From Mariprofundus sp. EBB-1 (GTDB lineage: Bacteria > Pseudomonadota > Zetaproteobacteria > Mariprofundales > Mariprofundaceae), in NCBI RefSeq assembly GCF_003665155.1, contig NZ_RCFQ01000002.1, positions 124,001 to 188,000 on the forward strand: a DNA stretch of 64,000 nucleotides, written 5' to 3'. The position numbers and the translations under genes were made by a program. Position 1 is the first letter of the stretch; every line of letters begins with the position of its first letter. This document shows, in pieces, positions 1 through 8,196 of this stretch. The notes under the pieces are model-generated. The model saw only the letters and a list, made by a program, of their open reading frames with translations. It was not told where the DNA came from and did not search any database.

Positions 1-482
1 TTGGTTATGAAGCCAATGGTGGTTTTCTTACGGCTACCGATATTGCATTGAATGGCCGTATTTTGCCTGCTTTGCCTACCCGTGATGCAGTCATTGTGCC
101 ATTAGCCATTTTGATGTTGGCACAGGAGTATAATCTTACTATTTCAGCACTGCTGGAGACATTGCCACAGCGTTTTACCTATAGTGATCGTTTGAAAGAA
201 TTTCCAACTGCGTTGAGTCAATCGCGATTGAGTGCCCTCAATACCGGTGATACAGCACGTGATATTGCTGCGGCAGAAGCGTTGTTGGGTGCAGCTTTTG
301 GTTCGGTCGTGGCTATTGATAATACAGATGGTGTGCGTGTTACGTTTGAAAGTGCAGAAGTTGCTCATTTGCGTCCATCCGGAAATGCACCTGAACTGCG
401 TTGTTACAATGAGGCTGCCAGTGATGCACGTGCTGTTGAAATGAATAGAATCTGTATGGATATCCTGGAAAGTTGGCGGTAA
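1..482 (+). CDS. phosphomannomutase/phosphoglucomutase, C-terminal part (cut by window start)
   Basis: C-terminal ~160 residues of an alpha-D-phosphohexomutase, which interconverts hexose 1- and 6-phosphates. The frame is open from base 3 and begins with GYEANGGF, the sugar-contacting GEXSG/GYEANGG-type loop of domain 3 in phosphomannomutases. It ends with a domain-4 signature, LRPSGNAPELR, whose R-P-S-G-N(T)-E/A-P-x-x-R pattern binds the substrate phosphate. The start lies outside the window, so the TTG at 48 should not be taken as the start. The gene converges on the metal-transport pair. Family call is firm; the substrate (mannose, glucose or glucosamine) cannot be decided from this part. 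Confidence 0.85.
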   Translation, partial: GYEANGGFLTATDIALNGRILPALPTRDAVIVPLAILMLAQEYNLTISALLETLPQRFTYSDRLKEFPTALSQSRLSALNTGDTARDIAAAEALLGAAFGSVVAIDNTDGVRVTFESAEVAHLRPSGNAPELRCYNEAASDARAVEMNRICMDILESWR

Positions 483-492
483 CGACTTAACA

Positions 493-527
493 AGGATCGA
501 CTTCTGATCCTCATATTAATAATGAGG
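493..527. terminator. two overlapping small hairpins between convergent genes
   Basis: AGGATC (493-498) pairs with GATCCT (506-511), and CCTCAT (509-514) pairs with ATGAGG (522-527). The arms share the CCT at 509-511, so the two hairpins exclude each other. There is no T tract, so termination of either convergent gene here is only a guess. Confidence 0.3.
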
Positions 528-578
528 GCGAATTGTCCTGCTAGGTGATCGTTTTTGTCGATGCATATTTTGTGGTAT

Positions 579-1373
579 CTATAGCAGTTCAGTTTCTTCT
601 TGTTTCTTATCTTCTGTTTGCTCTTCTTCAGTTTCTTCTTGTTTGTTGAAATGAATGATTATACCGATAATGGTGGAAATAAGCCCCAGTGTTAATACGA
701 CGGTTGCAGACGGTGGCAGGTCGAGAAAATGGGCTGTGAGTGTGCCGACTACACTGGCAAGGGCTGCCAGGGCAGTAGCTTGCCATATCGGGCCGTTGTG
801 ACCATTGCGCCATACGGATAGGGCGGGCATGACCAGGTAAGCGAATACGAGCAATACACCGATAGCATGAATGGCTGGCACGATGATCAGGCTTAATCCG
901 GCAGAGAAACGTAAACGACCATGATAGGTGTTGCTGTGTGGTGTTAAAGCCAGAGCCAATCCAACGGCTGAAAATGCTACGAGTATTCCAATACCTTCCC
1001 AGTTTACGCCTAGAATACTGCCGAACATCAGCTCCATCAATTGCCCTTCACCATACGGTAGCAGGGATAGTAGAACCATGCCAAGAGAGGCTGCAAAGGC
1101 ATACACTGCACCCATGACAGCCTCTTTGGGTAAGATGGTATCTTCATCCATGGTTGCCATCAGCGCTACGGCAATAGCAGTGGTGATGATGGCGATGAAT
1201 ATGCCAGGCATATGCAGAGCCATGCCGAGCGCATAACCTGTTGCTGCAACCTGCGCCAGAGCCAAATCAACAAATACAATACGTCGTTCCAGTACCCTCT
1301 GCCCCAATACGGGTAGGCTGATAGCAATCACCAGCGTGGCTATTAATACTGTTAATAAAATCATTGGCTCCAC
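579..1373 (-). CDS. metal ABC transporter permease (ZnuB/MntB family, ABC-3)
   Basis: Integral inner-membrane permease of the ABC-3 family, which moves zinc or manganese delivered by a periplasmic binding protein. The 264 residues form about seven or eight hydrophobic segments, with a typical family stretch (FVDLALAQVAATGYALG) near the N-terminus and an unusual Gln/Glu/Lys-rich cytoplasmic tail (about the last 24 residues, containing QEETEEEQTEDKKQEETE). Its start overlaps the end of the upstream binding-protein gene by 13 nt, so the two are probably translationally coupled. No ATPase gene adjoins: the next gene downstream is the convergent phosphomannomutase. The metal is unknown. Confidence 0.85.
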   Translation of the reverse strand: MEPMILLTVLIATLVIAISLPVLGQRVLERRIVFVDLALAQVAATGYALGMALHMPGIFIAIITTAIAVALMATMDEDTILPKEAVMGAVYAFAASLGMVLLSLLPYGEGQLMELMFGSILGVNWEGIGILVAFSAVGLALALTPHSNTYHGRLRFSAGLSLIIVPAIHAIGVLLVFAYLVMPALSVWRNGHNGPIWQATALAALASVVGTLTAHFLDLPPSATVVLTLGLISTIIGIIIHFNKQEETEEEQTEDKKQEETELL

Positions 1374-2281
1374 CTCGCGATACGTTCAATCATTCTATCA
1401 AACATACCGATATATCCTTTTGCCCCGAATCCTGCGACCGAATCGGGTAATACCATCAGACGAATACCTGCGGCATCGGCTATGCGTTGGGCAATCGCTT
1501 TGCTATTGTATGGTTCAACCCAGATGAGTTTCACCTTCTTTTGACGAATAATATCGACCAGGTTATCCAGGTGGCGTGTGGATGGTTCGATGCCTGATTT
1601 AGGTTCAACGAACCCAGCTAGTTCAATATTCATGGATTTCATGAAATACACATAGGTGCTGTGGTAGGTAATGATGGCGCCGGTGTGCAGATCCATATAA
1701 TCACGCCAGCGCGGTAATGCGCCTCGAATAGCCGTGACAAATGCGTCAACTCTTTGTTGATATCGCTCAGCATTGACCGGATCTATCTCACTCATACGAA
1801 TAGCCAGTGCTAATGCCACTTTGATGCCAAGCTCCGGATCAAGCCACCAGTAAGGGTTTGTATCTGAAGACCATTGCTCCATGGTGTCGCTGGTCATACC
1901 GCGTGGTACACCAATGGCTTCAATGGCATCATCGCCGCTGAAATAGCCTTGCATGCCAGGTGTTACCTTTGGGTTTTTAGACAGATGGATCAGGGTACTC
2001 AACCAGGATGATTCAAGACCAAAACCTACAGAGAAAAGTAAATCTGCTCTTGAGAGATTACGAATATGACTGGGGCGAATGAAGAATATGTTGGGGTTTT
2101 GCCCTACCAACACTAATGATTGTACTTCTACATCAATACCACCGATAGCCTCAGCAATTTGTGCCAGTGCTGGCATGGTGGCAATAATAACCGGCTTACT
2201 ACCTGCGTGGGCAGAGGGTGTGATGCACATCCATATGATGAATGCAGCGACTAACCCTGTTGTAGATTGTTTACTACGCAT
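1361..2281 (-). CDS. ZnuA-like periplasmic metal-binding protein with altered ligand positions
   Basis: A 306-residue cluster A-I (ZnuA/TroA type) solute-binding protein that would hand metal to the permease encoded just downstream. The start at 2281 gives a normal signal peptide (MRSKQSTTGLV...SAHA); longer frames upstream run into the divergent cbbQ leader. Family landmarks are clear: GQNPN at 60-64, LSRADLLFSVGFGLE at 76-90, NPYWWLDP at 142-149, TYHSTYVYF at 205-213 and LPDS at 278-281. Two of the usual His ligands are replaced: Asn64 in the DPH motif and Tyr144 in the NPHxWLDP motif. His207 and Asp280 remain. It may bind metal differently, bind another ligand, or be losing function. Confidence 0.8.
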   Translation of the reverse strand: MRSKQSTTGLVAAFIIWMCITPSAHAGSKPVIIATMPALAQIAEAIGGIDVEVQSLVLVGQNPNIFFIRPSHIRNLSRADLLFSVGFGLESSWLSTLIHLSKNPKVTPGMQGYFSGDDAIEAIGVPRGMTSDTMEQWSSDTNPYWWLDPELGIKVALALAIRMSEIDPVNAERYQQRVDAFVTAIRGALPRWRDYMDLHTGAIITYHSTYVYFMKSMNIELAGFVEPKSGIEPSTRHLDNLVDIIRQKKVKLIWVEPYNSKAIAQRIADAAGIRLMVLPDSVAGFGAKGYIGMFDRMIERIARWSQ

Positions 2282-2459
2282 GTGAAACCACCAATGAAGT
2301 TGTATGAAGAGTAATAAAGAAGTTGTTAGCAGATTCAATGCCAATTTATATAAAATGTTAAATACATCAGTAAATTTGATGATAGCCATAATTATTATAA
2401 TCATGATTTTTTCTGCGCTGGGGTTAGACTGAGTCCCAACAATTTCAGGAGGCGAAACG

Positions 2460-3266
2460 ATGACCACCGATAATGAGCAGTACAACATTAAACAAGAGCC
2501 ATTCTATCAGGCTCAGAACGAAGAGATCGAGCTATATGAGGCTGCTTATGCGGCCCGTTTGCCGGTGATGGTGAAAGGCCCGACGGGCTGTGGTAAATCA
2601 CGTTTTGTTGAATATATGGCATGGAAGCTGGATAAGCCATTGATCACTGTGGCCTGTAATGAAGACATGACTGCATCTGATCTGGTTGGTCGTTATCTGC
2701 TTGATGCCAATGGCACGCGTTGGCTTGATGGGCCGTTGACTACTGCTGCACGCATTGGTGCTATTTGTTACCTTGATGAGATCGTGGAAGCGCGTCAGGA
2801 CACGACTGTTGTAATCCATCCGTTGACCGATCATCGTCGCACGCTGCCGTTGGATAAAAAAGGTGAGTTGGTTGAAGCGCACCCTGATTTCCAGCTGGTG
2901 ATCTCTTATAACCCGGGTTATCAGACCTTGATGAAAGATCTGAAACAATCGACCAAACAGCGTTTTGCAGCGTTTGAATTTGATTATCCAACTGCGGCAG
3001 TGGAAACAGACATTGTGGCCAAAGAAACCGGTATTGATGCTGAATTGGCGGCTAAACTGGTTCAGATTGGTGGAACAGCCCGTAACCTAAAAGGACATGG
3101 TCTGGATGAAGGTATTTCTACCCGTCTACTTACTTATGCAGCGACCTTGATAAAAGGTGGTATTAACGCGCGTTCTGCCTGCCGTATGGCACTGGTTCGC
3201 CCAATTACAGATGATGCTGATATCCGTGATACCTTGGATCATGCGATTGATGCCACATTTGGCTGA
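2460..3266 (+). CDS. cbbQ: CbbQ, MoxR-family AAA+ ATPase of the Rubisco activase
   Basis: AAA+ ATPase of the MoxR/NorQ/CbbQ group. With CbbO it forms the CbbQO Rubisco activase, a CbbQ hexamer with one CbbO that strips inhibitory sugar phosphates from Rubisco. The 268 residues hold a Walker A motif GPTGCGKS at 40-47, Walker B YLDE at 104-107 and a typical ISYNPGYQ stretch. It has a strong AGGAGG ribosome site about 7 nt before the ATG and is followed by cbbO. A NorQ-type role cannot be excluded from this gene alone, but the partner's sequence and the lack of nor genes favour CbbQ. No Rubisco gene lies in the window. Confidence 0.85.
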   Translation: MTTDNEQYNIKQEPFYQAQNEEIELYEAAYAARLPVMVKGPTGCGKSRFVEYMAWKLDKPLITVACNEDMTASDLVGRYLLDANGTRWLDGPLTTAARIGAICYLDEIVEARQDTTVVIHPLTDHRRTLPLDKKGELVEAHPDFQLVISYNPGYQTLMKDLKQSTKQRFAAFEFDYPTAAVETDIVAKETGIDAELAAKLVQIGGTARNLKGHGLDEGISTRLLTYAATLIKGGINARSACRMALVRPITDDADIRDTLDHAIDATFG

Positions 3267-3395
3267 TCGTATTGTGCGTCCGTACATGGGCGCGATGATG
3301 ACTTTTTACAAAGTGGTCAGTATTGAATACGTGTTACAGTGATCTGTTGAGGTTTAACTAAACAATGTGGAGTAAGAACTCCAGGGTGGTCAATC

Positions 3396-5657
3396 ATGGG
3401 TGAATCGTTAAGAGCCATGGATGTAAAAGTCTATTGGCAGCGCTTGAACTGTAATTTTGCTCAAGCCGATAAAATTTTTGATGAGTGCATGGTCGAGGCG
3501 AAAGCACTGCTTTCCAAGCAGGGACTGGTCAGTTATATCGAAAATGCACGTTTTCTTGGCAAGATGGGCCGTGGCCCTGAACCGTTGCTGGTATATTTGG
3601 AAGAAGCGCCTTTGGTGGCGGGACAGGTGGGTGAAGAGGTTCTGGAAGATCTGCGTGAATTTGCGCATTACATGTCCACGCATACAAATTTCAAAGCGAT
3701 GGTGCCTTTTTTGCAAACCAGTGGTGCAGTCGCTAAGCGTTTGAAAAATTATACCTCATTTAAACGGTATATAGAGATTCTGCGTGAAATGATGGATCAA
3801 ACGTCTGTATCTGTGCAGGGGCATCACACCACCTTCCCCAGCCCTGGTTTGCCGGATATGCTGAAACAATCACCCATACTATTACGTGAATTGTCACTGG
3901 AAGGATATAAGAACTGGGTCGATTACGGTGTGAAATATTATAGTACGCATCCGGGACGTCAGGTCGATTTTTTCTCCCTGCAATCTGCCGATTCACATGC
4001 GGTGATGCAGCGTGAGCGTCATGGAACACTGTTGGTAGACAGCGAGCGTAAGCTTGATGCTTTTCTACGCGGCCTTTGGCAGGACTCGGACTATCTGGTG
4101 CCGTACTCGCTCATCTTTGATGAGTTGCGTAAACCCATGCCGTACTACGATGATCATGGTATCCGGTTGCCGGATGTCTATGATGATGATCGTGGTGTTT
4201 CCGGTATCGATCGTTATCGAGCCACGCTGGCGCATATGGCGGCGCATCGGCGCTGGAGCCAAAAGATGGTTGTTGATAACTGGAGTCCGTTTCAGCGTAT
4301 TGGTGTTGAGACCTTTGAGGATGCCCGCGTCGATTATCTGGCGTGTAAACGTTTTCCGGGTCTGAAAAAAACATTAATAGCACTGCATCCTGAACCCAAA
4401 CAGGAAGATCTGGCAGTAGAAGGGATGTCGTTAATTCCACTGCGTCTGGCTATTGCTTCCAGAGGCATGCTTGATCCCGATTACAAGATCGAAGATGCCG
4501 ATATTCGTGAGTTTGTTCAGCGCTTTTATGATGCGATGAAAGATGGTGAATCCAGTAGCAGAGATGTGGCGATGATTGCGCTCTCTTTTATTGCCCGCAC
4601 CCGCAGACAGACCGATGCGTTGCCAGACACATATTTTGAGAACACTGAAGTAGATTATCGGGATGATAATCGTCATCTGTGGATCTATATTGAACAGGGT
4701 GATGATGAAGAGACGACCTTTGAACATTTGGATAAACGTCAGACCGAGGATGAACATGAAGGTCTTCCACCACGCCATTATCACGAGTGGGATTATAACG
4801 CGCAACATTATCGTCCGGATTGGGTCAGCGTGTATGAAGCGCTGCAACCGCGAGGCAATGCGGCTGTTATTGACAACCTGCTTGCCAAAAACAGTGCGAC
4901 AGCCAAACGTCTGAAAGCGATTCTGGATATGCTTAAACCACAGGATCGCGTGCGCGTGCGCTATCAGGAAGATGGTTCGGAGCTGGATCTGGATGTGGCT
5001 ATTCGCTCGTTGATTGATTTCAAGGGCGGGGCAGCACCTGACCCTCGCGTGAATATGTCGCATAAAACGGATGGCCGTAATGTGGCTGTTTCACTGGTGT
5101 TGGATCTATCACAATCGTTGAGCGAAAAAGCAGCCGGTAGTAATCAGACCATTTTGGAACTCTCTCAAGAGGCCGTATCACTATTGGCTTGGACGATTGA
5201 TCAGGTTGGGGACAAATTCGCAATCTCAGGCTTTAATTCCAATACGCGCCACGATGTGCGTTTTTATCATATCAAGGGGTATTCTGAAGAGTGGGGCGAA
5301 GATTCGAAATCACGTCTGGCTTCTATGGAACCAAGTTATTCTACCCGAATGGGTGCTGCTATGCGCCATGCGGCGCATTATCTCAAAGCCCAGCAAGCGG
5401 ATAAGAAGCTCATGTTGATTCTTACCGATGGTGAGCCTGCTGATATTGATGTGGATGATGATCAGTTGTTGATTCAGGATGCGCGTCAGGCGGTTAAAGA
5501 ACTGGATCAGGATGGTGTATATACGTATTGCATCAACCTTGACCCTAAAGCGGATGAATACGTGGCGGATATTTTTGGTAGTCAATATAGCATTATTGAT
5601 CATGTCGATCGTTTACCGGAAAAATTGCCTGAGGTGTTTATTTCGCTAACCAAGTAA
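3396..5657 (+). CDS. cbbO: CbbO, von Willebrand A-domain subunit of the Rubisco activase
   Basis: A 753-residue NorD/CbbO-family protein, the Rubisco-binding adaptor of the CbbQO activase. The long N-terminal region is helical and family-specific. A C-terminal VWA domain carries the MIDAS residues: DLSQS (DxSxS, about residue 569), the Thr of YSTRMGAA and the Asp of ILTDGEPAD. Two acidic stretches (around DDNRHL and EQGDDEETTFEHLDKRQTEDEHEG) resemble the acidic linker of NorD/CbbO proteins. It lies 129 nt after cbbQ on the same strand and is followed by a terminator. An internal ATG at 3417 is an alternative start, because the ribosome site for 3396 is weak. Confidence 0.85.
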   Translation: MGESLRAMDVKVYWQRLNCNFAQADKIFDECMVEAKALLSKQGLVSYIENARFLGKMGRGPEPLLVYLEEAPLVAGQVGEEVLEDLREFAHYMSTHTNFKAMVPFLQTSGAVAKRLKNYTSFKRYIEILREMMDQTSVSVQGHHTTFPSPGLPDMLKQSPILLRELSLEGYKNWVDYGVKYYSTHPGRQVDFFSLQSADSHAVMQRERHGTLLVDSERKLDAFLRGLWQDSDYLVPYSLIFDELRKPMPYYDDHGIRLPDVYDDDRGVSGIDRYRATLAHMAAHRRWSQKMVVDNWSPFQRIGVETFEDARVDYLACKRFPGLKKTLIALHPEPKQEDLAVEGMSLIPLRLAIASRGMLDPDYKIEDADIREFVQRFYDAMKDGESSSRDVAMIALSFIARTRRQTDALPDTYFENTEVDYRDDNRHLWIYIEQGDDEETTFEHLDKRQTEDEHEGLPPRHYHEWDYNAQHYRPDWVSVYEALQPRGNAAVIDNLLAKNSATAKRLKAILDMLKPQDRVRVRYQEDGSELDLDVAIRSLIDFKGGAAPDPRVNMSHKTDGRNVAVSLVLDLSQSLSEKAAGSNQTILELSQEAVSLLAWTIDQVGDKFAISGFNSNTRHDVRFYHIKGYSEEWGEDSKSRLASMEPSYSTRMGAAMRHAAHYLKAQQADKKLMLILTDGEPADIDVDDDQLLIQDARQAVKELDQDGVYTYCINLDPKADEYVADIFGSQYSIIDHVDRLPEKLPEVFISLTK

Positions 5658-5690
5658 CAAGTAGCTGATTAATGATTCAGTCGCATATAA

Positions 5691-5720
5691 TGCCGCCCTG
5701 TAATGGGGCGGTATTTTTTT
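5691..5720 (+). terminator. rho-independent terminator after cbbO
   Basis: A GCCGCCC arm, a short loop and GGGCGGT (one G-T pair), followed by a run of seven T. It lies 34 nt after the cbbO stop and separates cbbQO from the flagellar operon. Confidence 0.85.
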
Positions 5721-5863
5721 GCCGTATCCATCACACAGGGCACGTTGGCCGGCGGAAAGAATGTCCTCTTAAAAGCGGAAAAAAATTCCCCGAGGAACAT
5801 TATTCCTGAGCATGTAGTCTTGTAAGTGATTGAAATAAAAGCATAAAACATAGAGGTGTTCAC

Positions 5864-5879
5864 TGGCCGCTATCTTGCA
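5864..5879 (+). promoter_or_regulatory. sigma-54 (-24/-12) promoter for the flagellar operon
   Basis: The bases TGGCCGCTATCTTGCA have GG at -24 and GC at -12 exactly 12 nt apart, as in the consensus TGGCAC-N5-TTGCA. It lies 39 nt before the flgF start, in the gap after the cbbO terminator. Sigma-54 control of middle flagellar operons is established in several proteobacterial groups; the match here is direct, its use is inferred. Confidence 0.75.
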
Positions 5880-5917
5880 TTAGTACAAGCAGGCAAGCAG
5901 TAGTTCAGGAGTACATT

Positions 5918-6658
5918 ATGCAATTAGGTTATTTAATGGCCGGTGTCGCAGGCGACATGGCACAGCAGAAGCTGGATACCATCAGTAACAATCTCGCCAA
6001 TGTGAATACGGCCGGATATATGGAAGATCGCACCTCTTTTGCATCGCAGTTTTCTAATGCGATGGGACGTGTAGGAGATCCAGAACAAACATCCGCCGCC
6101 TTTTTATCCATGAATAAACAATATGTGAGCACACAAGCTGGCTCTGTACATCATACCGGTTCTGATTTCGACTTTGCCATCAATGGCAATGCCTATTTTC
6201 GTGTCCAACTGGCGGATGGTTCAGTGGCGTTAAGTAGGGCTGGCAATTTTAAAATGGATGCCGACGGCAATCTGCTTACGCAAGGTAATCTGGCTGTGTT
6301 GGATAAATCAGATTCGCCGATTACGTTGCCTGTTGGCGCGATGAGTGCGACTAAAGACGGCACTATTTATGTGAATGGCAACGCTACTGCGGAATTAGGA
6401 TTGTCCATGCTGCGTGATGAACGCCTTATCACAAAGGGTGAAGGTGTGATTATCAAAACAGATAAGGAAAATATGATTGAAGCCGATAAAACGGTATCGA
6501 TACATCATGGTTCATTAGAAAATTCTAACGTGAATGCTGTGTTATCGATGGTAAGTATGATCGACACCATGCGAAATTATCAATCCACGATGAAAATTGT
6601 AGAACAATATAATCAACAGGCCGGCCTGCTTAACGACAGAGTCGGTGTGGTTCAGTAG
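5918..6658 (+). CDS. flgF: FlgF, flagellar proximal rod protein
   Basis: A 246-residue FlgF-type rod protein of the flagellar basal body, exported by the flagellar type III system. The N-terminal flagellar rod motif (TISNNLANVNTAGYMEDR) and a C-terminal helix (residues ~210-235, ending in MRNYQSTMKIVEQYN) form the coiled-coil ends shared by all axial proteins. FlgG follows after 9 nt. It is the first gene of the operon and sits directly behind the sigma-54 promoter; flgB, flgC, flgD and flgE are not here, so the operon is split from the rest of the rod and hook genes. Confidence 0.9.
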   Translation: MQLGYLMAGVAGDMAQQKLDTISNNLANVNTAGYMEDRTSFASQFSNAMGRVGDPEQTSAAFLSMNKQYVSTQAGSVHHTGSDFDFAINGNAYFRVQLADGSVALSRAGNFKMDADGNLLTQGNLAVLDKSDSPITLPVGAMSATKDGTIYVNGNATAELGLSMLRDERLITKGEGVIIKTDKENMIEADKTVSIHHGSLENSNVNAVLSMVSMIDTMRNYQSTMKIVEQYNQQAGLLNDRVGVVQ

Positions 6659-6667
6659 GAGTTTATT

Positions 6668-7456
6668 ATGATGCGAGCATTATGGACGGCGGCAACAGGC
6701 ATGTCGGCACAGAGTCTCAATGTGGATGTGATATCCAATAATATTTCAAATGTGAATACAACTGGTTTTAAGCGTGGACGGGCTAACTTTCAGGATCTGA
6801 TGTATCAACAGATCAAATCGCCGGGTTCCGAGGCAAGTTCTGCCGGTACGCAGCTACCAACAGGTATTCAGGTTGGGTTGGGTGTGAGAGCGGCCAGTGT
6901 CGATAGTATTTTCACAGAGGGTAGTTTTCAGCAAACCAACAATCCATTGGATCTCACCATTCAGGGGCGTGGTTTTTTTCAGATTCAATTGCCCAATGGT
7001 GATACCGCCTATACACGTGATGGGAAATTCAGTGTGGATTCAACCGGTCAGATTGTGACTCAGAATGGCGATCTGGTGCAGCCGGGTATTACCGTGCCGG
7101 CGGATGCCCAGGCAGTACAGATTTCACAGGATGGCACAGTCTCTGCAGTGCAGGCTGGAGGTGTTCAGTCTGTATTGGGGCAAGTTCAGATTGCCGACTT
7201 TATCAATCCAGCCGGGCTTACCCATTTGGGTTCAAATCTTTTTCAACCCAGTAATTCATCCGGTGAAGCGGTAATCGGTAACCCGGCTGAAAATGGTCTT
7301 GGTTCGATTGGTCAGGGTATGTTGGAGATGTCCAATGTTAGTATGGTTGAAGAGATGGTGAATTTGATTGCAGGTCAACGTGCGTATGAAATGAATTCCA
7401 AGGCGATTCAGGCAGCTGATGAAATGCTGCAGACCGCCAACAGCATCAGGAGGTAA
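6668..7456 (+). CDS. flgG: FlgG, flagellar distal rod protein
   Basis: A 262-residue distal rod protein, close to the usual length. The N-terminus MMRALWTAATGMSAQSLNVD and the VISNNISNVNTTGFKRGR motif are characteristic, as is the end VNLIAGQRAYEMNSKAIQAADEMLQ. It forms the drive-shaft segment that passes through the P- and L-rings. The stop codon lies within the ribosome binding site of flgA (AGGAGG-TAA), so the two genes are closely coupled. Confidence 0.95.
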   Translation: MMRALWTAATGMSAQSLNVDVISNNISNVNTTGFKRGRANFQDLMYQQIKSPGSEASSAGTQLPTGIQVGLGVRAASVDSIFTEGSFQQTNNPLDLTIQGRGFFQIQLPNGDTAYTRDGKFSVDSTGQIVTQNGDLVQPGITVPADAQAVQISQDGTVSAVQAGGVQSVLGQVQIADFINPAGLTHLGSNLFQPSNSSGEAVIGNPAENGLGSIGQGMLEMSNVSMVEEMVNLIAGQRAYEMNSKAIQAADEMLQTANSIRR

Positions 7457-7458
7457 GC

Positions 7459-8196
7459 GTGATTCGCCACCTGCCATTGTTGGAAGGGGTGTGTGAGAAC
7501 ACATCCAAGCGCTTGCTGATGCTGGTCGTCGCTATGTTGCTACCTGTTCTGAGCTTGCCTGCTTTTGCATTAGCAGCATCGGATTCAGTCATGCAGCAGT
7601 CGCTTGTATCCTTCTTTAACAATGGTGTGGTGGTGCGCGGCGCTTCTGCTGAGTTGATTCGTGTTGAACGCTGGCCTGTGACGAGCGGTGCTATTCGCTG
7701 GTCATTGCCCCTATCGTTGCGTGGCCATCCTAAACGCTTCTCATTGGTTGCCGAGCAGGGCGGTAAACGTTGGTATGTACCTGTTCGTGTACATTGGTGG
7801 GCCATGGCAGTTGTTATGGTGAAAGATATTCCGGCACGTAGCTTGCTCACACAGTCTATGTTAAAGAGAACGCGTACCGATATAGCTGGCCATAGTGGTC
7901 ATTTGGTTCGTCAAAATAATGACGCGGTTGGCATGCGTTTGACTCGTCGGATGTATAAAGGTGATCTGTTGCTCAGTAATCATATGAAACGTCCTCCGTT
8001 GATTCAGCGTGGAGAGCTGGTGACAATGATTGTTGAATTTGGTGGTTTACATGTGCGTACACAGGGTAAAGCGATGCGTTCAGCCCAACAGGGGCAACGT
8101 TTATTGGTGAAAAATTTACGCAGCCAGCAAGTAGTACAAACCATCGTTGAAAGCGCCGGTGCTGTGCGTGTGCTGTTCCAGGGAGCTGAAGGATGA
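7459..8196 (+). CDS. flgA: FlgA, P-ring assembly chaperone
   Basis: A 245-residue periplasmic chaperone for FlgI P-ring assembly, with a C-terminal SAF domain (IPARSLLTQSMLKRTRTDIAGHSG...GMRLTRRMYKGDLLLSNHMKRPPLIQRGELV). A hydrophobic segment around residues 17-35 ends in AFALAA and acts as a signal peptide. The start is GTG at 7459, chosen because AGGAGG lies 4-9 nt upstream. The gene overlaps flgH by 4 nt (ATGA). Confidence 0.88.
   Translation: MIRHLPLLEGVCENTSKRLLMLVVAMLLPVLSLPAFALAASDSVMQQSLVSFFNNGVVVRGASAELIRVERWPVTSGAIRWSLPLSLRGHPKRFSLVAEQGGKRWYVPVRVHWWAMAVVMVKDIPARSLLTQSMLKRTRTDIAGHSGHLVRQNNDAVGMRLTRRMYKGDLLLSNHMKRPPLIQRGELVTMIVEFGGLHVRTQGKAMRSAQQGQRLLVKNLRSQQVVQTIVESAGAVRVLFQGAEG

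Noticed and set aside
2376-2401. TTGATG and TATAAT as a sigma-70 promoter for cbbQ
   Set aside because: The gap between them is 14 nt, too short for a typical promoter; kept only as an AT-rich region.
2282-2488. Longer start for the ZnuA-like gene (from 2488)
   Set aside because: It would put 69 unrelated residues before a proper signal peptide and overlap the cbbQ start; the start at 2281 is better.
4431-5063. Long open frame (210 codons) antisense to cbbO
   Set aside because: The cbbO protein on the other strand has clear conserved domains; the antisense product has none and no ribosome site.
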